64,000 bases of DNA from Rhodobacterales bacterium HKCCE4037. Its GTDB lineage: Bacteria; Pseudomonadota; Alphaproteobacteria; Rhodobacterales; Rhodobacteraceae. The DNA is taken from contig WVSM01000002.1 in the NCBI GenBank assembly GCA_015689645.1, forward strand, positions 124,001-188,000, written 5' to 3'. The notes beneath the pieces are model-generated. The model had not been told where the DNA came from. It saw only the letters and a list, made by a program, of their open reading frames with translations, and made no database searches. Below are positions 55,545 through 64,000 of this stretch, piece after piece; the stretch's first letter is position 1; each line of letters opens with the position of its first letter. A program made the position numbers and the translations under genes.

Positions 55545-56009
55545 TCAGGCCGCCTTCGTTGTCACATGCTCGGTCAGCAGCGCATACAGCGCGGCGGGGT
55601 CCGAGTTCGCCCGCAATTTGGCGCAGAGATCCGGGTCGCGCAGGGTGCGCGACACCAGCGCCAGCGCCTTGAGGTGATCGACGCCGGAATCCACCGGCGC
55701 GATCAGGGCGAAGATCAGGTCGACGGGCATCCGATCCGCCGCGTCGAAGTCAATCGCACGCTCAAGCCGCATGAACACGCCAGTGACACGGTCAATGCCC
55801 GGCAGGCGGGTGTGGGGCAGGGCGATGCCGTTCCCCACACCGGTCGGCCCAAGGCTTTCGCGTTCCTGAAGCGACTCAAAAATACGTGCGGCGGGCGTAC
55901 CGGTCACGTTTTCGGCCACCTCGGAGAGGGCCTGGAACAGGCGCTTCTTGCTGCTGACATCACTCAGAACCTTGACGGCCTGCGGTGCAAGCAAGGCAGA
56001 GAAATCCAT
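55545..56009 (-). CDS. ptsN: PTS IIA-like nitrogen regulatory protein PtsN
   Basis: A 154-residue EIIANtr domain protein. The phosphorylatable His is in GIALPHTRLP, preceded by ESLGPTGVGNG; the C-terminal RDPDLCAKLRANSDPAALYALL is typical. PtsN links nitrogen and potassium status to gene expression. It follows hpf on the same strand with a 46-bp gap. The ATG at 56009 begins MDFSALLAPQAV. Normally rpoN lies upstream of hpf in this cluster, but it does not here. Confidence 0.93.
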   Translation of the reverse strand: MDFSALLAPQAVKVLSDVSSKKRLFQALSEVAENVTGTPAARIFESLQERESLGPTGVGNGIALPHTRLPGIDRVTGVFMRLERAIDFDAADRMPVDLIFALIAPVDSGVDHLKALALVSRTLRDPDLCAKLRANSDPAALYALLTEHVTTKAA

Positions 56010-56055
56010 ATCCAAGCGTCCCCTTCGCCAGCCGTTCGGCCCGGCGGTTTCGATG

Positions 56056-56631
56056 TCAGTCTTTTCCGGGGTCGATCCAGCCCACGTTGCCGTCGTCGCG
56101 GCGGTAGACCACATTCACCCTTTCGTGCCCCTCGTTGCGGAACACCAGCAGGGGTGCGCCCGCGATCTCCATCTGCATCACGGCCTCGCCGACGGACAGG
56201 GATGGGATACGTGTTTCCATCTCGGCCACGATGATCGGCTGCAGGCTGTCGGGTTCGGACTCCTCATCCGTCTCCTCAGATGACGCGAGGATATAGGAGG
56301 AGCCGCCATAGACATCAATGGGCTGTGACCGCTCGCGGTGGTGATCTTTCAGGCGCCTCTTGTAGCGGCGCAACTGTTTCTCGAGTTTCTCGGCCGTGGC
56401 CTCGAACGCGGCATAGATTTCGTGGGCATGGCCCTTGGCGGAGGCGGTCAGGCCAGTGGACAGATGAACGGAGGTTTCGCAGACGAATTCGGACCCGGAC
56501 TTGGAAAAGATGATCGTCGCGTCGGTCGGGCGCTCGGCGTATTTTTCGGCGATCGCGCCGAGATTATCCTGCACATGGGTTTGCAGAGCCTGGCCGATCT
56601 CGATTTGTTTTCCACTGATCTGATACCGCAT
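56056..56631 (-). CDS. hpf: Ribosome hibernation-promoting factor, long form
   Basis: A 191-residue HPF/YfiA protein. The N-terminal domain (MRYQISGKQIEIGQALQTHVQDNLGAIAEKY, then IVRLSTG-like VHLSTGLTASAKGHAHEIYAAFEATAEKLEKQLRRYKRRLKDH) binds the ribosome decoding site; the C-terminal 60 residues, ending MEIAGAPLLVFRNEGHERVNVVYRRDDGNVGWIDP, are the long-form dimerisation domain that joins two ribosomes into 100S particles in stationary phase. GGAGG lies 5 nt before the ATG at 56631. A 16-bp palindrome sits 35 bp upstream. Confidence 0.94.
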   Translation of the reverse strand: MRYQISGKQIEIGQALQTHVQDNLGAIAEKYAERPTDATIIFSKSGSEFVCETSVHLSTGLTASAKGHAHEIYAAFEATAEKLEKQLRRYKRRLKDHHRERSQPIDVYGGSSYILASSEETDEESEPDSLQPIIVAEMETRIPSLSVGEAVMQMEIAGAPLLVFRNEGHERVNVVYRRDDGNVGWIDPGKD

Positions 56632-56665
56632 GAAACCTCCGGTCTTTCTGGGGTGGCCGACGGGG

Positions 56666-56681
56666 TTATCACGCGTGATAA
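56666..56681. promoter_or_regulatory. Perfect 16-bp palindrome upstream of hpf
   Basis: TTATCACGCGTGATAA, perfectly symmetric, 35 bp upstream of the hpf start. Operator-like in form; the regulator is unknown. Confidence 0.45.
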
Positions 56682-56833
56682 GGCCCGTAAGCCTCTGTTT
56701 ATCTTGTATTTTTGAGATATAGGTATTCCAACGCATGCGCGGAAGGGCAGCACCGGAATAAGATGAAGCAAATGCAACCATCGCCTTCATTTGGCGACGA
56801 GTCGCACCATTCTGTCAACGAAAACCGGATCGG

Positions 56834-56930
56834 CGCGTTCCGGGAAAACATTGAATCGCAAATACCTTGCCGCGCTTCGCGCTCTCAGGACATTTGCGAT
56901 CCGAGGGTCCGTGAGATTTCCCGAAACGCG
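56834..56930. repeat. Nested hairpin element after lptB, in the expected rpoN position
   Basis: Three stems nest within 97 bp. The outer 14-nt arms (56834-56847 and 56917-56930) pair with one mismatch. The middle arms ATCGCAAAT (56855-56863) and ATTTGCGAT (56892-56900) pair perfectly. The inner GCGC-TTC-GCGC is at 56872-56882. It begins just after the lptB stop codon on the minus strand. The remainder of this 299-bp interval holds nothing else recognised except the palindrome near hpf. Confidence 0.6.
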
Positions 56931-57680
56931 TTAACCGATCCGGAAGCTCTGGCCCAGGTAGACGCGGCGGACGTTCTCGTCGCGCACCACTTCATCGGCG
57001 GTTCCGGACATGATGATCGACCCGTCGTGCAGGATATAGGCGCGGTCCACGATGGCCAGCGTCTCCTGCACGTTATGATCGGTGATCAGAACGCCGATAC
57101 CACGCCCCTTCAGTTCCGCGACCAAAGCGCGGATATCCCCGACCGAGATCGGATCGACCCCGGCAAAGGGTTCATCGAGCAGGACGTAACGCGGATCCGA
57201 GGCCAGGCAGCGGGCGATTTCCACCCGGCGTCGTTCCCCGCCCGACAGCGACAGCGCGGGCGCGCGGCGCAGGTGTTCGATGGAAAACTCGCTGAGCAGT
57301 TCCTCCAGCCGGTCGCGCCGTTTCTTGCGCTTGGGTTCGACCACTTCGAGGATCGCCATGATGTTGTCCTGCACGGACAGCCCGCGAAAGATCGACATTT
57401 CCTGCGGCAGGTAGCCCACACCGGCACGGGCGCGGCGATACATCGGGAACAGCGTCACGTCCTGCCCGTCAATCGTGACCTTGCCGCCATCGGGCGTGAT
57501 GAGGCCGGCGATGCAATAGAAGGACGTGGTCTTGCCGGAACCGTTGGGGCCCAGCAGGGCGACGACCTCACCCCGGTTCAGTTCCAGCGAGACGTCGCGG
57601 ATCACCGGGCGCTTGCGATAGCTTTTGCGCAATTTCTCGACGCGCAGACCGGCCGAGCCCTCTGTGACGTCCAGCGCCAT
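56931..57680 (-). CDS. lptB: Lipopolysaccharide ABC transporter ATP-binding protein LptB
   Basis: A 249-residue ABC ATPase powering LPS extraction from the inner membrane with LptF and LptG. Walker A is [19 protein letters not shown], the Q-loop and signature are [18 protein letters not shown] and Walker [13 protein letters not shown]. The end region runs [22 protein letters not shown]. The ATG at 57680 follows the lptA stop by one base (TGACATG); a TTG at 57698 would extend it by six residues. Confidence 0.96.
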   Translation of the reverse strand: MALDVTEGSAGLRVEKLRKSYRKRPVIRDVSLELNRGEVVALLGPNGSGKTTSFYCIAGLITPDGGKVTIDGQDVTLFPMYRRARAGVGYLPQEMSIFRGLSVQDNIMAILEVVEPKRKKRRDRLEELLSEFSIEHLRRAPALSLSGGERRRVEIARCLASDPRYVLLDEPFAGVDPISVGDIRALVAELKGRGIGVLITDHNVQETLAIVDRAYILHDGSIIMSGTADEVVRDENVRRVYLGQSFRIG

Positions 57681-57681
57681 G

Positions 57682-58164
57682 TCAGTCGCCACCGCCAAGC
57701 ACCGTGCGCACGCGTCCGTCGACCGAGCCGCTTCCCGTCCGCATGTTCACGACCATGCTGTCGCCGGCGATGGCCGTGGCACCTTGCGTGACGAGCACGT
57801 CGCCCGAAAGCGTCAGAAGGGACGAGGCGACGTCGAACCGGGCCTGCCCGCCTTCCGCCGCATCGTCGCCGCGTGTCACCAGCACACCGCCGGACGCAAT
57901 CACCTCGCGCACGTCCTGTTGACCGCTGGTCGCGTAAACCACGCGGACCGAGCCGGCCGCCATGCGCAGATCCCCCTGCACGACGATGACGTTGCCGGTG
58001 AACACGGCCTCACCGGTGGCCTGATCGACGGTCAGGGCGTCCGAGGTCACTTCGATGGGCTGGCGGGAGTCGTAGCTGACACCGCCGAAGCCGATATCGA
58101 CCTGCGCCGTGGCAGGGCCGCAAAGGCTCAGGACAAGCCCCAGAAGGACGAAAATACGCTGCAT
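57682..58164 (-). CDS. lptA: LPS transport periplasmic protein LptA
   Basis: A 160-residue protein with a Sec signal peptide (residues 1-20, [21 protein letters not shown]) and the OstA/LptA beta-jellyroll: [34 protein letters not shown]. It bridges the periplasm as part of the LPS transport bridge. The ATG at 58164 follows the lptC stop by 10 bp and lptB starts one base after its stop. Confidence 0.92.
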   Translation of the reverse strand: MQRIFVLLGLVLSLCGPATAQVDIGFGGVSYDSRQPIEVTSDALTVDQATGEAVFTGNVIVVQGDLRMAAGSVRVVYATSGQQDVREVIASGGVLVTRGDDAAEGGQARFDVASSLLTLSGDVLVTQGATAIAGDSMVVNMRTGSGSVDGRVRTVLGGGD

Positions 58165-58174
58165 GTGATGCCTC

Positions 58175-58771
58175 TCAGTTTTGCGGATCGTATAGCATCC
58201 GAACCGAGCCAGTGAAACGGAGGATTGGCGCACCGTCCACTTCCTCCATTTCCATGGCATCCGCGGTCAGCTCCAGCCCGGGGCCGGTGATGCGAACCGG
58301 CGTGGGCGCGTTCAGCCGCACTTCGTTGAGGGCCACGTTCATCGTGTCGCTGTCCAGCCTGTATCCGCGCGTCGTCTGAACCGTCACGCCATCCCTCAGC
58401 AAGGCGGTTTGGCCTGCCATGTCGATATCGCCGAGCGCGGCCCGCAAGGTCATGATCTCCGAGATCCCGAGCTCGATCCGCCCGTCAATGGATTGCGCAT
58501 GGATCTGTTCGATCTCCTCGCCCTGAACCACGACCGCCTCGGCCCGGAGAACGATTTCCTGATCGTCGCCCACGACACCGGCAAAGCGCGGCGCCGTCAC
58601 GCGCTGTTCGCTGGTGATCTGTTCGATATCGACTTCGGCATAGGGCAGCGCCGCGTCCGGGTCGGGAGTGCCGGACAACAGGAACAGGCTCGACAGCAGG
58701 GCAAGCGCGATGATCGGCAGGGTGATTTTCACCCAGACCACGAGATTCGAATAGAAATCGGTGCGCGCCAT
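58175..58771 (-). CDS. lptC: LPS export ABC transporter periplasmic protein LptC
   Basis: A 198-residue bitopic protein with one N-terminal membrane segment (VWVKITLPIIALALLSSLFLL) and a periplasmic beta-jellyroll domain. It receives LPS from LptB2FG and passes it to LptA. Identity rests on the anchor, the size, the pattern of DGVTVQTTRGYRLDSDTMNVALNE and the position before lptA. Start ATG 58771 (MARTDFYSN). Confidence 0.88.
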   Translation of the reverse strand: MARTDFYSNLVVWVKITLPIIALALLSSLFLLSGTPDPDAALPYAEVDIEQITSEQRVTAPRFAGVVGDDQEIVLRAEAVVVQGEEIEQIHAQSIDGRIELGISEIMTLRAALGDIDMAGQTALLRDGVTVQTTRGYRLDSDTMNVALNEVRLNAPTPVRITGPGLELTADAMEMEEVDGAPILRFTGSVRMLYDPQN

Positions 58772-58796
58772 GTGCGGAGCCTCAGCCCGGGGCCGG

Positions 58797-59432
58797 TCAA
58801 TGCGAGAAGATGTCGATCTCGGGCCAGCCGGCAAGGTCGAGCTTCGCACGGGTCGGCAGGAAGTCGAAACACGCCTGCGCGATCTCGGTGCGGTTTTCGC
58901 GCGCGAGCATCGCGTCGAGCTTGTCCTTCACCCGGTGCAGGTAAAGCACGTCGGAGGCCGCGTAGGCCTGCTGGGCCTCGGTCAAGTCCGCCGCCCCCCA
59001 GTCCGAGCTTTGCTGCTGCTTCGAGATATCGACGTCGATCAGTTCCTGGAGAAGATTCTTCAGCCCGTGCCGGTCGGTGAAGGTCCGCACCAGCTTGGAG
59101 GCGATCTTGGTGCAATAGACGGGCGCGGCCAGCGCGCCGAAGGCGTGATACATGACCGCGATGTCGAACCGGCCGAAGTGGAACAGCTTCAACGTGTCGG
59201 GGTCTTCCAGCAGGCGGCTGAGGTTCGGGGCCTCGGTCTGGCCCTGGGCGATCTGAACCAGGTGCGCGTGCCCGTCGCCGTCCGACAGCTGCACCACGCA
59301 CAGCCGGTCGCGATGCGGGTTCAGGCCCATGGTTTCACAGTCGATGGCCACGATGGGACCAAGGGTCAGGTCATCGGGCAGGTCGCCTTGGTACAGGTGG
59401 TTGGTCATGGGTTTTTTCGCCGATCTCGCCAT
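58797..59432 (-). CDS. Ribonuclease D-like 3'-5' exonuclease
   Basis: A DEDDy exonuclease of 211 residues. Exo I is AIDCETMGLNPHRDRLCVVQLS, the middle part has LKLFHFGRFDIAVM, and Exo III is ADLTEAQQAYAASDVLYLHRV with Tyr. RNase D trims tRNA and structured RNA 3' ends; it lacks a C-terminal HRDC domain, so the closest match is the short RNase D-like type. The ATG at 59432 has AAGGAG 9 nt upstream; ATG 59408 (MTNHLYQGDLP) is an alternative. It leads the lptC-lptA-lptB run. Confidence 0.9.
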   Translation of the reverse strand: MARSAKKPMTNHLYQGDLPDDLTLGPIVAIDCETMGLNPHRDRLCVVQLSDGDGHAHLVQIAQGQTEAPNLSRLLEDPDTLKLFHFGRFDIAVMYHAFGALAAPVYCTKIASKLVRTFTDRHGLKNLLQELIDVDISKQQQSSDWGAADLTEAQQAYAASDVLYLHRVKDKLDAMLARENRTEIAQACFDFLPTRAKLDLAGWPEIDIFSH

Positions 59433-59477
59433 TTCTGCTGGCTCCTTACACCGAAGCATCCTCCGGGGGAATGTGTC

Positions 59478-60758
59478 CTACCGGACGGTCGCGCCCTTGG
59501 GCAGGATCGGGTCGGAGGCGTTAAGCCGCTCCATCGCGAAGCCAGCGGCGGTCTTGTAGGCCGACATGAACTCCGCCCTCTCCTGCTCGGGGATGATATC
59601 GTCGATATTGTCGAACTCGCCTTCGCAGCGGTCGTTGACCATGTTCAGCAGGCCGAACGGGCCCGCGCCCCGGTTGCGCAGCACGATTTCCGAGACCGGG
59701 CCGCACAGCTTGGCGTCGAAGGCGGCGAGTGCTGCGGGCGTCACGCCATGGTCGACCATCGCCAGCCCAAGCTCGCGCGTGTCGATCACCGCCTGGCTCG
59801 CGCCGTTGGAGCCGGTCGGATACATCGCATGGGCCGCGTCGCCGATCAGGATCACCCTGCCGTCGGCCCAAGTGTCGATCGGATCGCGGTCGATCATCGG
59901 GTTCTCGTAGGCCACGTCGGCCCCGCGCAGCAGCGTCGGCACGTCGAGCCAATCGTAGGTCCAGCCTTCGAAATGCCCGATGAAGTCGTCGATCTCGACG
60001 GGGCGGAACCAGCCCTCCTGTTGCCAGCCATCGGCATTGTCGACGGTCAGCTCGGCAATCCAGTTGATGAGGGCCAGGCCGGTCTCAGGGTCGGCCGGGC
60101 CGATGGGGTAGATCACCATCCGGTGCCGATGGGTGCCGAGCCCGATGAAGGACGAGTCCGTGCGCACGGGCTTCGCCATGCTGGTGCCGCGCCACATGAT
60201 CGCGCCGCCCCAGTTCACCGGCGGCTGATCCGGATGCATCTGCGCGCGAATGGCCGAATTGATGCCGTCCGCCCCGATCAGCACCGTGCCGGTTTCCTCG
60301 GACCGGGTGCCATCGGCGGACTCGACCAGCGCCGTGACGCTGTGCGCGTCCTGCCGGTAGCCGGTGATCCGCTGCCCAAGGCGCAACGCGTCCGGTCCCA
60401 GGCGATCCTCGACCTTGCGGGCCAGCAGCATGTGCAACTTGCCCCGGTGCGCGGCGTATTGCGGCCAGTTGTAGCCCGCGTCGGTGCCGCGCGGCTCGGA
60501 ATAGATCTCCGCCCCGTTGAGGCCCACAAGCGCCCATTCCTTCGCCGGGATGCCGACCTCGTCCAGATCTTCGGCGGTGATGCCCAGGTCGAACAGTTCG
60601 CGCACCGCGTTGGGCTGGAGGTTGATGCCGACGCCAAGGGGCTTGAGGCTGCGGACGCTTTCGAACACCACGCAGGGCACGCCGATCTGGTGCAGCGTCA
60701 GCGCCATGGTCAGCCCGGCGATCCCGCCGCCGGCGATCAGAACCTTGGTTTCGGTCAT
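59478..60758 (-). CDS. FAD-dependent aromatic-ring monooxygenase-like protein
   Basis: A 426-residue flavoprotein of the p-hydroxybenzoate hydroxylase fold. It has the GxGxxG VLIAGGGIAGLTMALTLHQIG, the middle DG motif GTVLIGADGINSAIR, and the GD motif ILIGDAAHAMYPTGSNGASQAVID. It resembles salicylate, 3-hydroxybenzoate 6-hydroxylase and PhzS-type monooxygenases; the substrate is unknown and no aromatic degradation genes are adjacent. It is on its own between rnd and the tRNA-Pro. Confidence 0.87.
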   Translation of the reverse strand: MTETKVLIAGGGIAGLTMALTLHQIGVPCVVFESVRSLKPLGVGINLQPNAVRELFDLGITAEDLDEVGIPAKEWALVGLNGAEIYSEPRGTDAGYNWPQYAAHRGKLHMLLARKVEDRLGPDALRLGQRITGYRQDAHSVTALVESADGTRSEETGTVLIGADGINSAIRAQMHPDQPPVNWGGAIMWRGTSMAKPVRTDSSFIGLGTHRHRMVIYPIGPADPETGLALINWIAELTVDNADGWQQEGWFRPVEIDDFIGHFEGWTYDWLDVPTLLRGADVAYENPMIDRDPIDTWADGRVILIGDAAHAMYPTGSNGASQAVIDTRELGLAMVDHGVTPAALAAFDAKLCGPVSEIVLRNRGAGPFGLLNMVNDRCEGEFDNIDDIIPEQERAEFMSAYKTAAGFAMERLNASDPILPKGATVR

Positions 60759-60860
60759 GCAGGACCCTCCCGATATCAGTTCAGCGCCTTTACCATTGCG
60801 GCGAGGCGGATCGCCACCCTTTTGGGGCGATCACGAAAGATTTGGCGATGTTCTGAAAAT

Positions 60861-60937
60861 TGGTCGGAGTGGCGAGATTCGAACTCACGACCCCTGCCTC
60901 CCGAAGACAGTGCTCTACCAGGCTGAGCTACACTCCG
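60861..60937 (-). tRNA. tRNA-Pro (anticodon CGG)
   Basis: A 77-nt cloverleaf on the minus strand: acceptor stem CGGAGTG/CACTCCG, discriminator A and encoded CCA, anticodon loop TTCGGGA (anticodon CGG, reading CCG), T-loop GTTCGAATC. Flanked by the monooxygenase gene and a DMT exporter. Confidence 0.97.
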
Positions 60938-60984
60938 ACCGTGGGGCGCGGCATAGCGGGGGGCGGTCGACTTGGCAAGGGGTC

Positions 60985-61959
60985 TCAGTGCGCATCTTCG
61001 GCTTCCACCGGGCCGCGTCGGTCCCGGCTGAGGAAGGGCGAGATGCGGAATCCGGCGGGCGTGCCAAGGCGGGTGCGCGTGCGCAGCACCGGCGTGTTGG
61101 CAGACCGTCCGCTTCGTCCCTCGCGCAGGACGATGTAGATGCCCGATGCGACGATGATTGCCGAGCCGATGACGGTGGGTCTGTCGAGGCTCTCGTCGAA
61201 CAGAACCACACCGAACAGCGTCGCCCAGATGATCTGCGAATACTGCATCGGTGCGACCATGACGGCCGATGCCAAGCGATACGCGAGGATGAGGAAGAAA
61301 GTCGCGATGAACGCCAGCGCCGCCATGACCGCCAGGCCCGCAACGTCCAGCCCCGGCATGGGTTCATAGACGAAGGGCATCGCCGCCCCCATCAGCAGGA
61401 AATTGGCCACCATCGGGTAGAGGATCAGGACAACGGGCCGCTCTTCCTGTCCGATCTTGCGCACGACCAGCGATGCGAAGGACCCGGTGAAGGCGGCGAC
61501 CAGGGCTGCGGCATGTCCCAGTGACAATTCGGTCTGACCGGGTTGCAGCACCACCATGACACCGCCAAGACCGACGAAGACTGCCATTGTGCGCCGCCAG
61601 CCGACCTGTTCACCCAGCATTGGGATCGCGAGCAGCGTGATCAGCAGGGGTGAGGCGAAAAGGATCGCGTAGGTCTGCGCCAGTGGCAGCACCGAAAACG
61701 CGTAGAAGGCGCAGAGGCCCGTGACGACCGTGGCAAGCGTGCGCAGCGCGATCCACCATGGATGCCTGGGGATCAGGTTCGCCTCCGACGCGTCCCTGAG
61801 GAGCATCAGCGTGACGAAGGGAAAACCGAACAGGACCGAGAAGAAGACGATCTGGAACGGGGCGTAGCTTCCGCCGAGCCATTTGATGATGACGTCATGG
61901 GTCGCAAAGATCGCGAATGCCAGAAGCGCGAGAAGGGAGCCGCGAAGAGAAGCCGACAT
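60985..61959 (-). CDS. DMT (EamA) family exporter
   Basis: A 324-residue membrane protein of the same family as 13314-14183, with two EamA repeats. The first is GSLLALLAFAIFATHDVIIKWL and IPMLGEQVGWRRTMAVFVGLGGV; the second ends with TLFGVVLFDESLDRPTVIGSAIIVASGIYIVL. The C-terminal tail is hydrophilic and positively charged. ATG at 61959 (MSASLRGSLLAL) with GGAAC about 8 nt upstream; the open frame continues to 62022. Substrate unknown. Confidence 0.88.
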   Translation of the reverse strand: MSASLRGSLLALLAFAIFATHDVIIKWLGGSYAPFQIVFFSVLFGFPFVTLMLLRDASEANLIPRHPWWIALRTLATVVTGLCAFYAFSVLPLAQTYAILFASPLLITLLAIPMLGEQVGWRRTMAVFVGLGGVMVVLQPGQTELSLGHAAALVAAFTGSFASLVVRKIGQEERPVVLILYPMVANFLLMGAAMPFVYEPMPGLDVAGLAVMAALAFIATFFLILAYRLASAVMVAPMQYSQIIWATLFGVVLFDESLDRPTVIGSAIIVASGIYIVLREGRSGRSANTPVLRTRTRLGTPAGFRISPFLSRDRRGPVEAEDAH

Positions 61960-61997
61960 GGTACTGTTCCGTTTTGGGGTATCGAGCGGGCCGATAC

Positions 61998-62357
61998 TCA
62001 GAGGCAGGGATCGCTCGTCCAATCCCGGTTTTCACCGCGATAACAGCGTTGCTGTATCTCGGCTTGAAGGACCTCCCATCCCTCGGCGGTACGGGTCACC
62101 ACGTAGATCGCCCGCTGTCCTTCGACGGAATCGTCGAGAAAGCCGGTCTCTTCGATGATGACCTCAAGATAGTTCTCGTCATTCGGCGCCATGCTGATGT
62201 TCAGCGCTGGTCGCCCCTCCCCAAAATACTCGAACGCGGAAACGAAGGGGTCCGTCAGGTCGCTGAGGCTGGGCACGACATCCCCGACCGAACTGCCGAA
62301 ATCCTGCGCGTGGCAGGGCAGGCCGATGCAAAGGGCGAGGGCGGTCAGGCGCAGCAT
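61998..62357 (-). CDS. Small secreted protein of unknown function
   Basis: A 119-residue protein with a signal peptide (MLRLTALALCIGLPCHAQ, cleavage near CHAQ) and an acidic mature part; it has two C-terminal cysteines (RCYRGENRDWTSDPCL) that could form a disulfide. GGAG lies 7 nt before the ATG at 62357. No family is recognised. It lies between leuB and a DMT exporter on the same strand. Confidence 0.65.
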   Translation of the reverse strand: MLRLTALALCIGLPCHAQDFGSSVGDVVPSLSDLTDPFVSAFEYFGEGRPALNISMAPNDENYLEVIIEETGFLDDSVEGQRAIYVVTRTAEGWEVLQAEIQQRCYRGENRDWTSDPCL

Positions 62358-62420
62358 GGGACATCTCCGCATCAAAGCTGCGCCCGAGTCTGCAACAGGT
62401 GGGCGAAAATTGCGAGGGGG

Positions 62421-63521
62421 TCAGGCCGCCAATTTCGCGACGATCGCATCCCCCATCTCGGAGGTGCTGATCGGAGTGCCGCCTTCGGGGCCCATCAGGT
62501 CCGCGGTGCGCGCGCCATCGGCCAGAACCGCCTCGACCGCGTCTTCCAGCCGGGTCGCCTCGTCTCCGAGGTCGAAGCTGTAGCGCAGCGCCATGGCGAA
62601 GCTGAGAATGCACGCGATCGGGTTGGCCTTGCCCTGGCCCGCGATATCGGGGGCGGAGCCATGGACGGGTTCGTAAAGCGCCTTCGGGCGGCCATTGGCC
62701 ATCGGTGCGCCCAGCGAGGCCGAGGGCAGCATGCCCAGCGAGCCGGTCAGCATCGCGGCGAGGTCGGACAGAAGGTCACCGAAAAGGTTGTCGGTCACGA
62801 TCACGTCGAACTGCTTGGGCCAGCGGGTCAGCTGCATCGCGCCGGCGTCGGCATACATGTGGCTCAGCTCCACATCGCCGTATTCGGCGGCGTGCACTTC
62901 GCTGACCACGTCGCGCCACAGGATGCCCGATTCCATCACGTTGGCCTTCTCCATCGAGCAGACCTTGTTGTTGCGGCGGCGCGCGAGTTCAAACGCCGAG
63001 CGGGCGACACGGGCGATCTCGCTTTCCGTGTACCGCTGGGTGTTGATGCCGACGCGCTCGTTGCCTTCCTTGTGGATGCCGCGTGGCTCGCCGAAATAGA
63101 CGCCCGAGGTCAGCTCGCGCACGATCATGATGTCGAGGCCCGCGACCACGTCCTTCTTCAGCGACGAGAAATCGGCCAGCGCGTCGAAGCACTGCGCCGG
63201 GCGCAGGTTCGAGAACAGGTCCATCTCCTTGCGCAGCCGCAAAAGGCCGCGTTCCGGCTTCACCGAGAAATCCAGATCGTCGTATTTCGGGCCACCCACG
63301 GCGCCGAGCAGCACCGCATCGACATTCTGCGCCTGCTCCATCGTCTCGTCGGTCAAAGGCGTGCCGTGCGCGTCATAAGATGCCCCGCCGACCAGCCCCT
63401 CGGACACCGTGAACCCGATCCCCCGCGCCGCACCGAACCAGTCGATGACCTTGCGGACCTCCGCCATCACCTCGGGGCCGATCCCGTCACCGGGAAGGAT
63501 AAGCAAGCTGCGGTCGGACAT
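62421..63521 (-). CDS. leuB: 3-isopropylmalate dehydrogenase
   Basis: A 366-residue NAD-dependent enzyme oxidising 3-isopropylmalate in leucine synthesis. Motifs: [27 protein letters not shown], the substrate loop [61 protein letters not shown] and the NAD-binding [20 protein letters not shown]. It is downstream of an endonuclease-like gene with a 149-bp gap. Confidence 0.97.
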   Translation of the reverse strand: MSDRSLLILPGDGIGPEVMAEVRKVIDWFGAARGIGFTVSEGLVGGASYDAHGTPLTDETMEQAQNVDAVLLGAVGGPKYDDLDFSVKPERGLLRLRKEMDLFSNLRPAQCFDALADFSSLKKDVVAGLDIMIVRELTSGVYFGEPRGIHKEGNERVGINTQRYTESEIARVARSAFELARRRNNKVCSMEKANVMESGILWRDVVSEVHAAEYGDVELSHMYADAGAMQLTRWPKQFDVIVTDNLFGDLLSDLAAMLTGSLGMLPSASLGAPMANGRPKALYEPVHGSAPDIAGQGKANPIACILSFAMALRYSFDLGDEATRLEDAVEAVLADGARTADLMGPEGGTPISTSEMGDAIVAKLAA

Positions 63522-63670
63522 GGTCTGGATTCCCTCGTTTGTATGCTGCGCCTCGCGTAGCCCGGCGCGGAGGGAAGTTCAAGAAAGCGGTGCGCAGACC
63601 GGACCGGATGGGTGGGTGCAAGCCCTCACGCGATGCCAACCGGCCTTGCGCAAAGGGGCATGCCCTCACG

Positions 63671-64000
63671 CTAGCCGTTCAGGTCGATGTCGACCCAGAC
63701 CAGCCGGTGATCGGAGGCTGTCGTGGCGTCCTCCGTCAGCGCCCCCTCCTCCGGCCAAAGGACGGCACTTTCAATCACTGAAAGATCGCTGGATGGCAGG
63801 ATGTAATCCACCCGCAGATCACCGGGCGTCGGGTCGTTCCAATCGGCGGTTGCAAGGCCGCCCGCACCCTCCGGCCTCGGATCCTGAAGTCGGTCCAACG
63901 CGAGCAGCTGCTGCACCACCTCGCGTCGCCCCTCACCGCGTTCCGGGTCGACGTTCAGCGTGCCCATCAACGCGAAGGGACCGGCGGCCGGCCCTGCGCC
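63671..64000 (-). CDS. Endonuclease/exonuclease/phosphatase family protein, 3' end only
   Basis: The frame runs off the right edge, so the N-terminal part is absent; about 109 residues remain. The end of the family core is visible: FALMGTLNVDPERGEG (the D/N metal-binding strand), VDYILPSSDL, and the catalytic-His motif ASDHRLVWVDIDL. Substrate unknown. On the minus strand it lies before leuB. Confidence 0.85.
   Translation of the reverse strand, partial: GAGPAAGPFALMGTLNVDPERGEGRREVVQQLLALDRLQDPRPEGAGGLATADWNDPTPGDLRVDYILPSSDLSVIESAVLWPEEGALTEDATTASDHRLVWVDIDLNG

Noticed and set aside
61917-63560. 547-codon open frame antisense to leuB
   Set aside because: leuB is unmistakable on the other strand; the antisense frame has no motif.

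Overview
The window is a G+C-rich alphaproteobacterial chromosome segment, densely coded, with many 4-bp start/stop overlaps. Gene families and order point to the Rhodobacteraceae (Roseobacter-like): maf-aroE-coaE-dnaQ facing secB, then rho-mnmE-mnmG-rsmG-parA-parB, hslV-membrane protein-hslU, and a sulfotransferase/DUF5928-type glycan operon. This placement rests on family recognition alone; no genus is claimed.

Layout. 1-9.4 kb: the 3' part of tamB, tRNA-Leu(CAG), a two-gene arsenate detoxification operon (GAPDH plus ArsJ, minus strand) with a near-perfect Pho box upstream, an orphan iron-type ABC permease, leuC and an MscS channel. 9.4-15.5 kb: a TPP enzyme, an FMN reductase, a split MnmC-like pair (FAD oxidoreductase and MnmD methyltransferase, divergent), a DMT exporter, a c-type cytochrome and idi. 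15.5-24.7 kb: hslV-membrane protein-hslU behind a heat-shock-type promoter, Smr/MltA/Tim44-like genes, fxsA, secB, and the operon maf-aroE-coaE-dnaQ.

24.7-32 kb looks like the replication origin and centromere region. A 550-bp AT-rich gene-free stretch has several near-consensus DnaA boxes, and genes point away from it on both sides. rho, mnmE, mnmG, rsmG, parA and parB follow. Two perfect parS palindromes lie inside coding sequence: one spans the first codons of mnmG, the other the 5' end of rsmG. 32-44.6 kb: hemW-rdgB-rph, hrcA-grpE, mutS, maeB and dnaK-dnaJ, with a second heat-shock-type promoter before dnaK.

44.7-55.5 kb: alkB-like dioxygenase, a KpsM-like polysaccharide ABC permease, and a plus-strand run cysQ-kdsB-GT2-galU-GT4-GT2-GT14/DUF5928-double sulfotransferase. 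This reads as assembly of a sulfated surface polysaccharide, with cysQ able to remove the PAP by-product. 55.5-59.5 kb: ptsN and hpf, then lptB-lptA-lptC-RNase D. rpoN, usual between lptB and hpf, is absent; its place holds 299 bp with a large nested hairpin. 59.5-64 kb: flavin monooxygenase, tRNA-Pro(CGG), a second DMT exporter, a small secreted protein, leuB and the 3' end of an endonuclease/exonuclease/phosphatase gene. No phage, insertion sequence or CRISPR array was seen.
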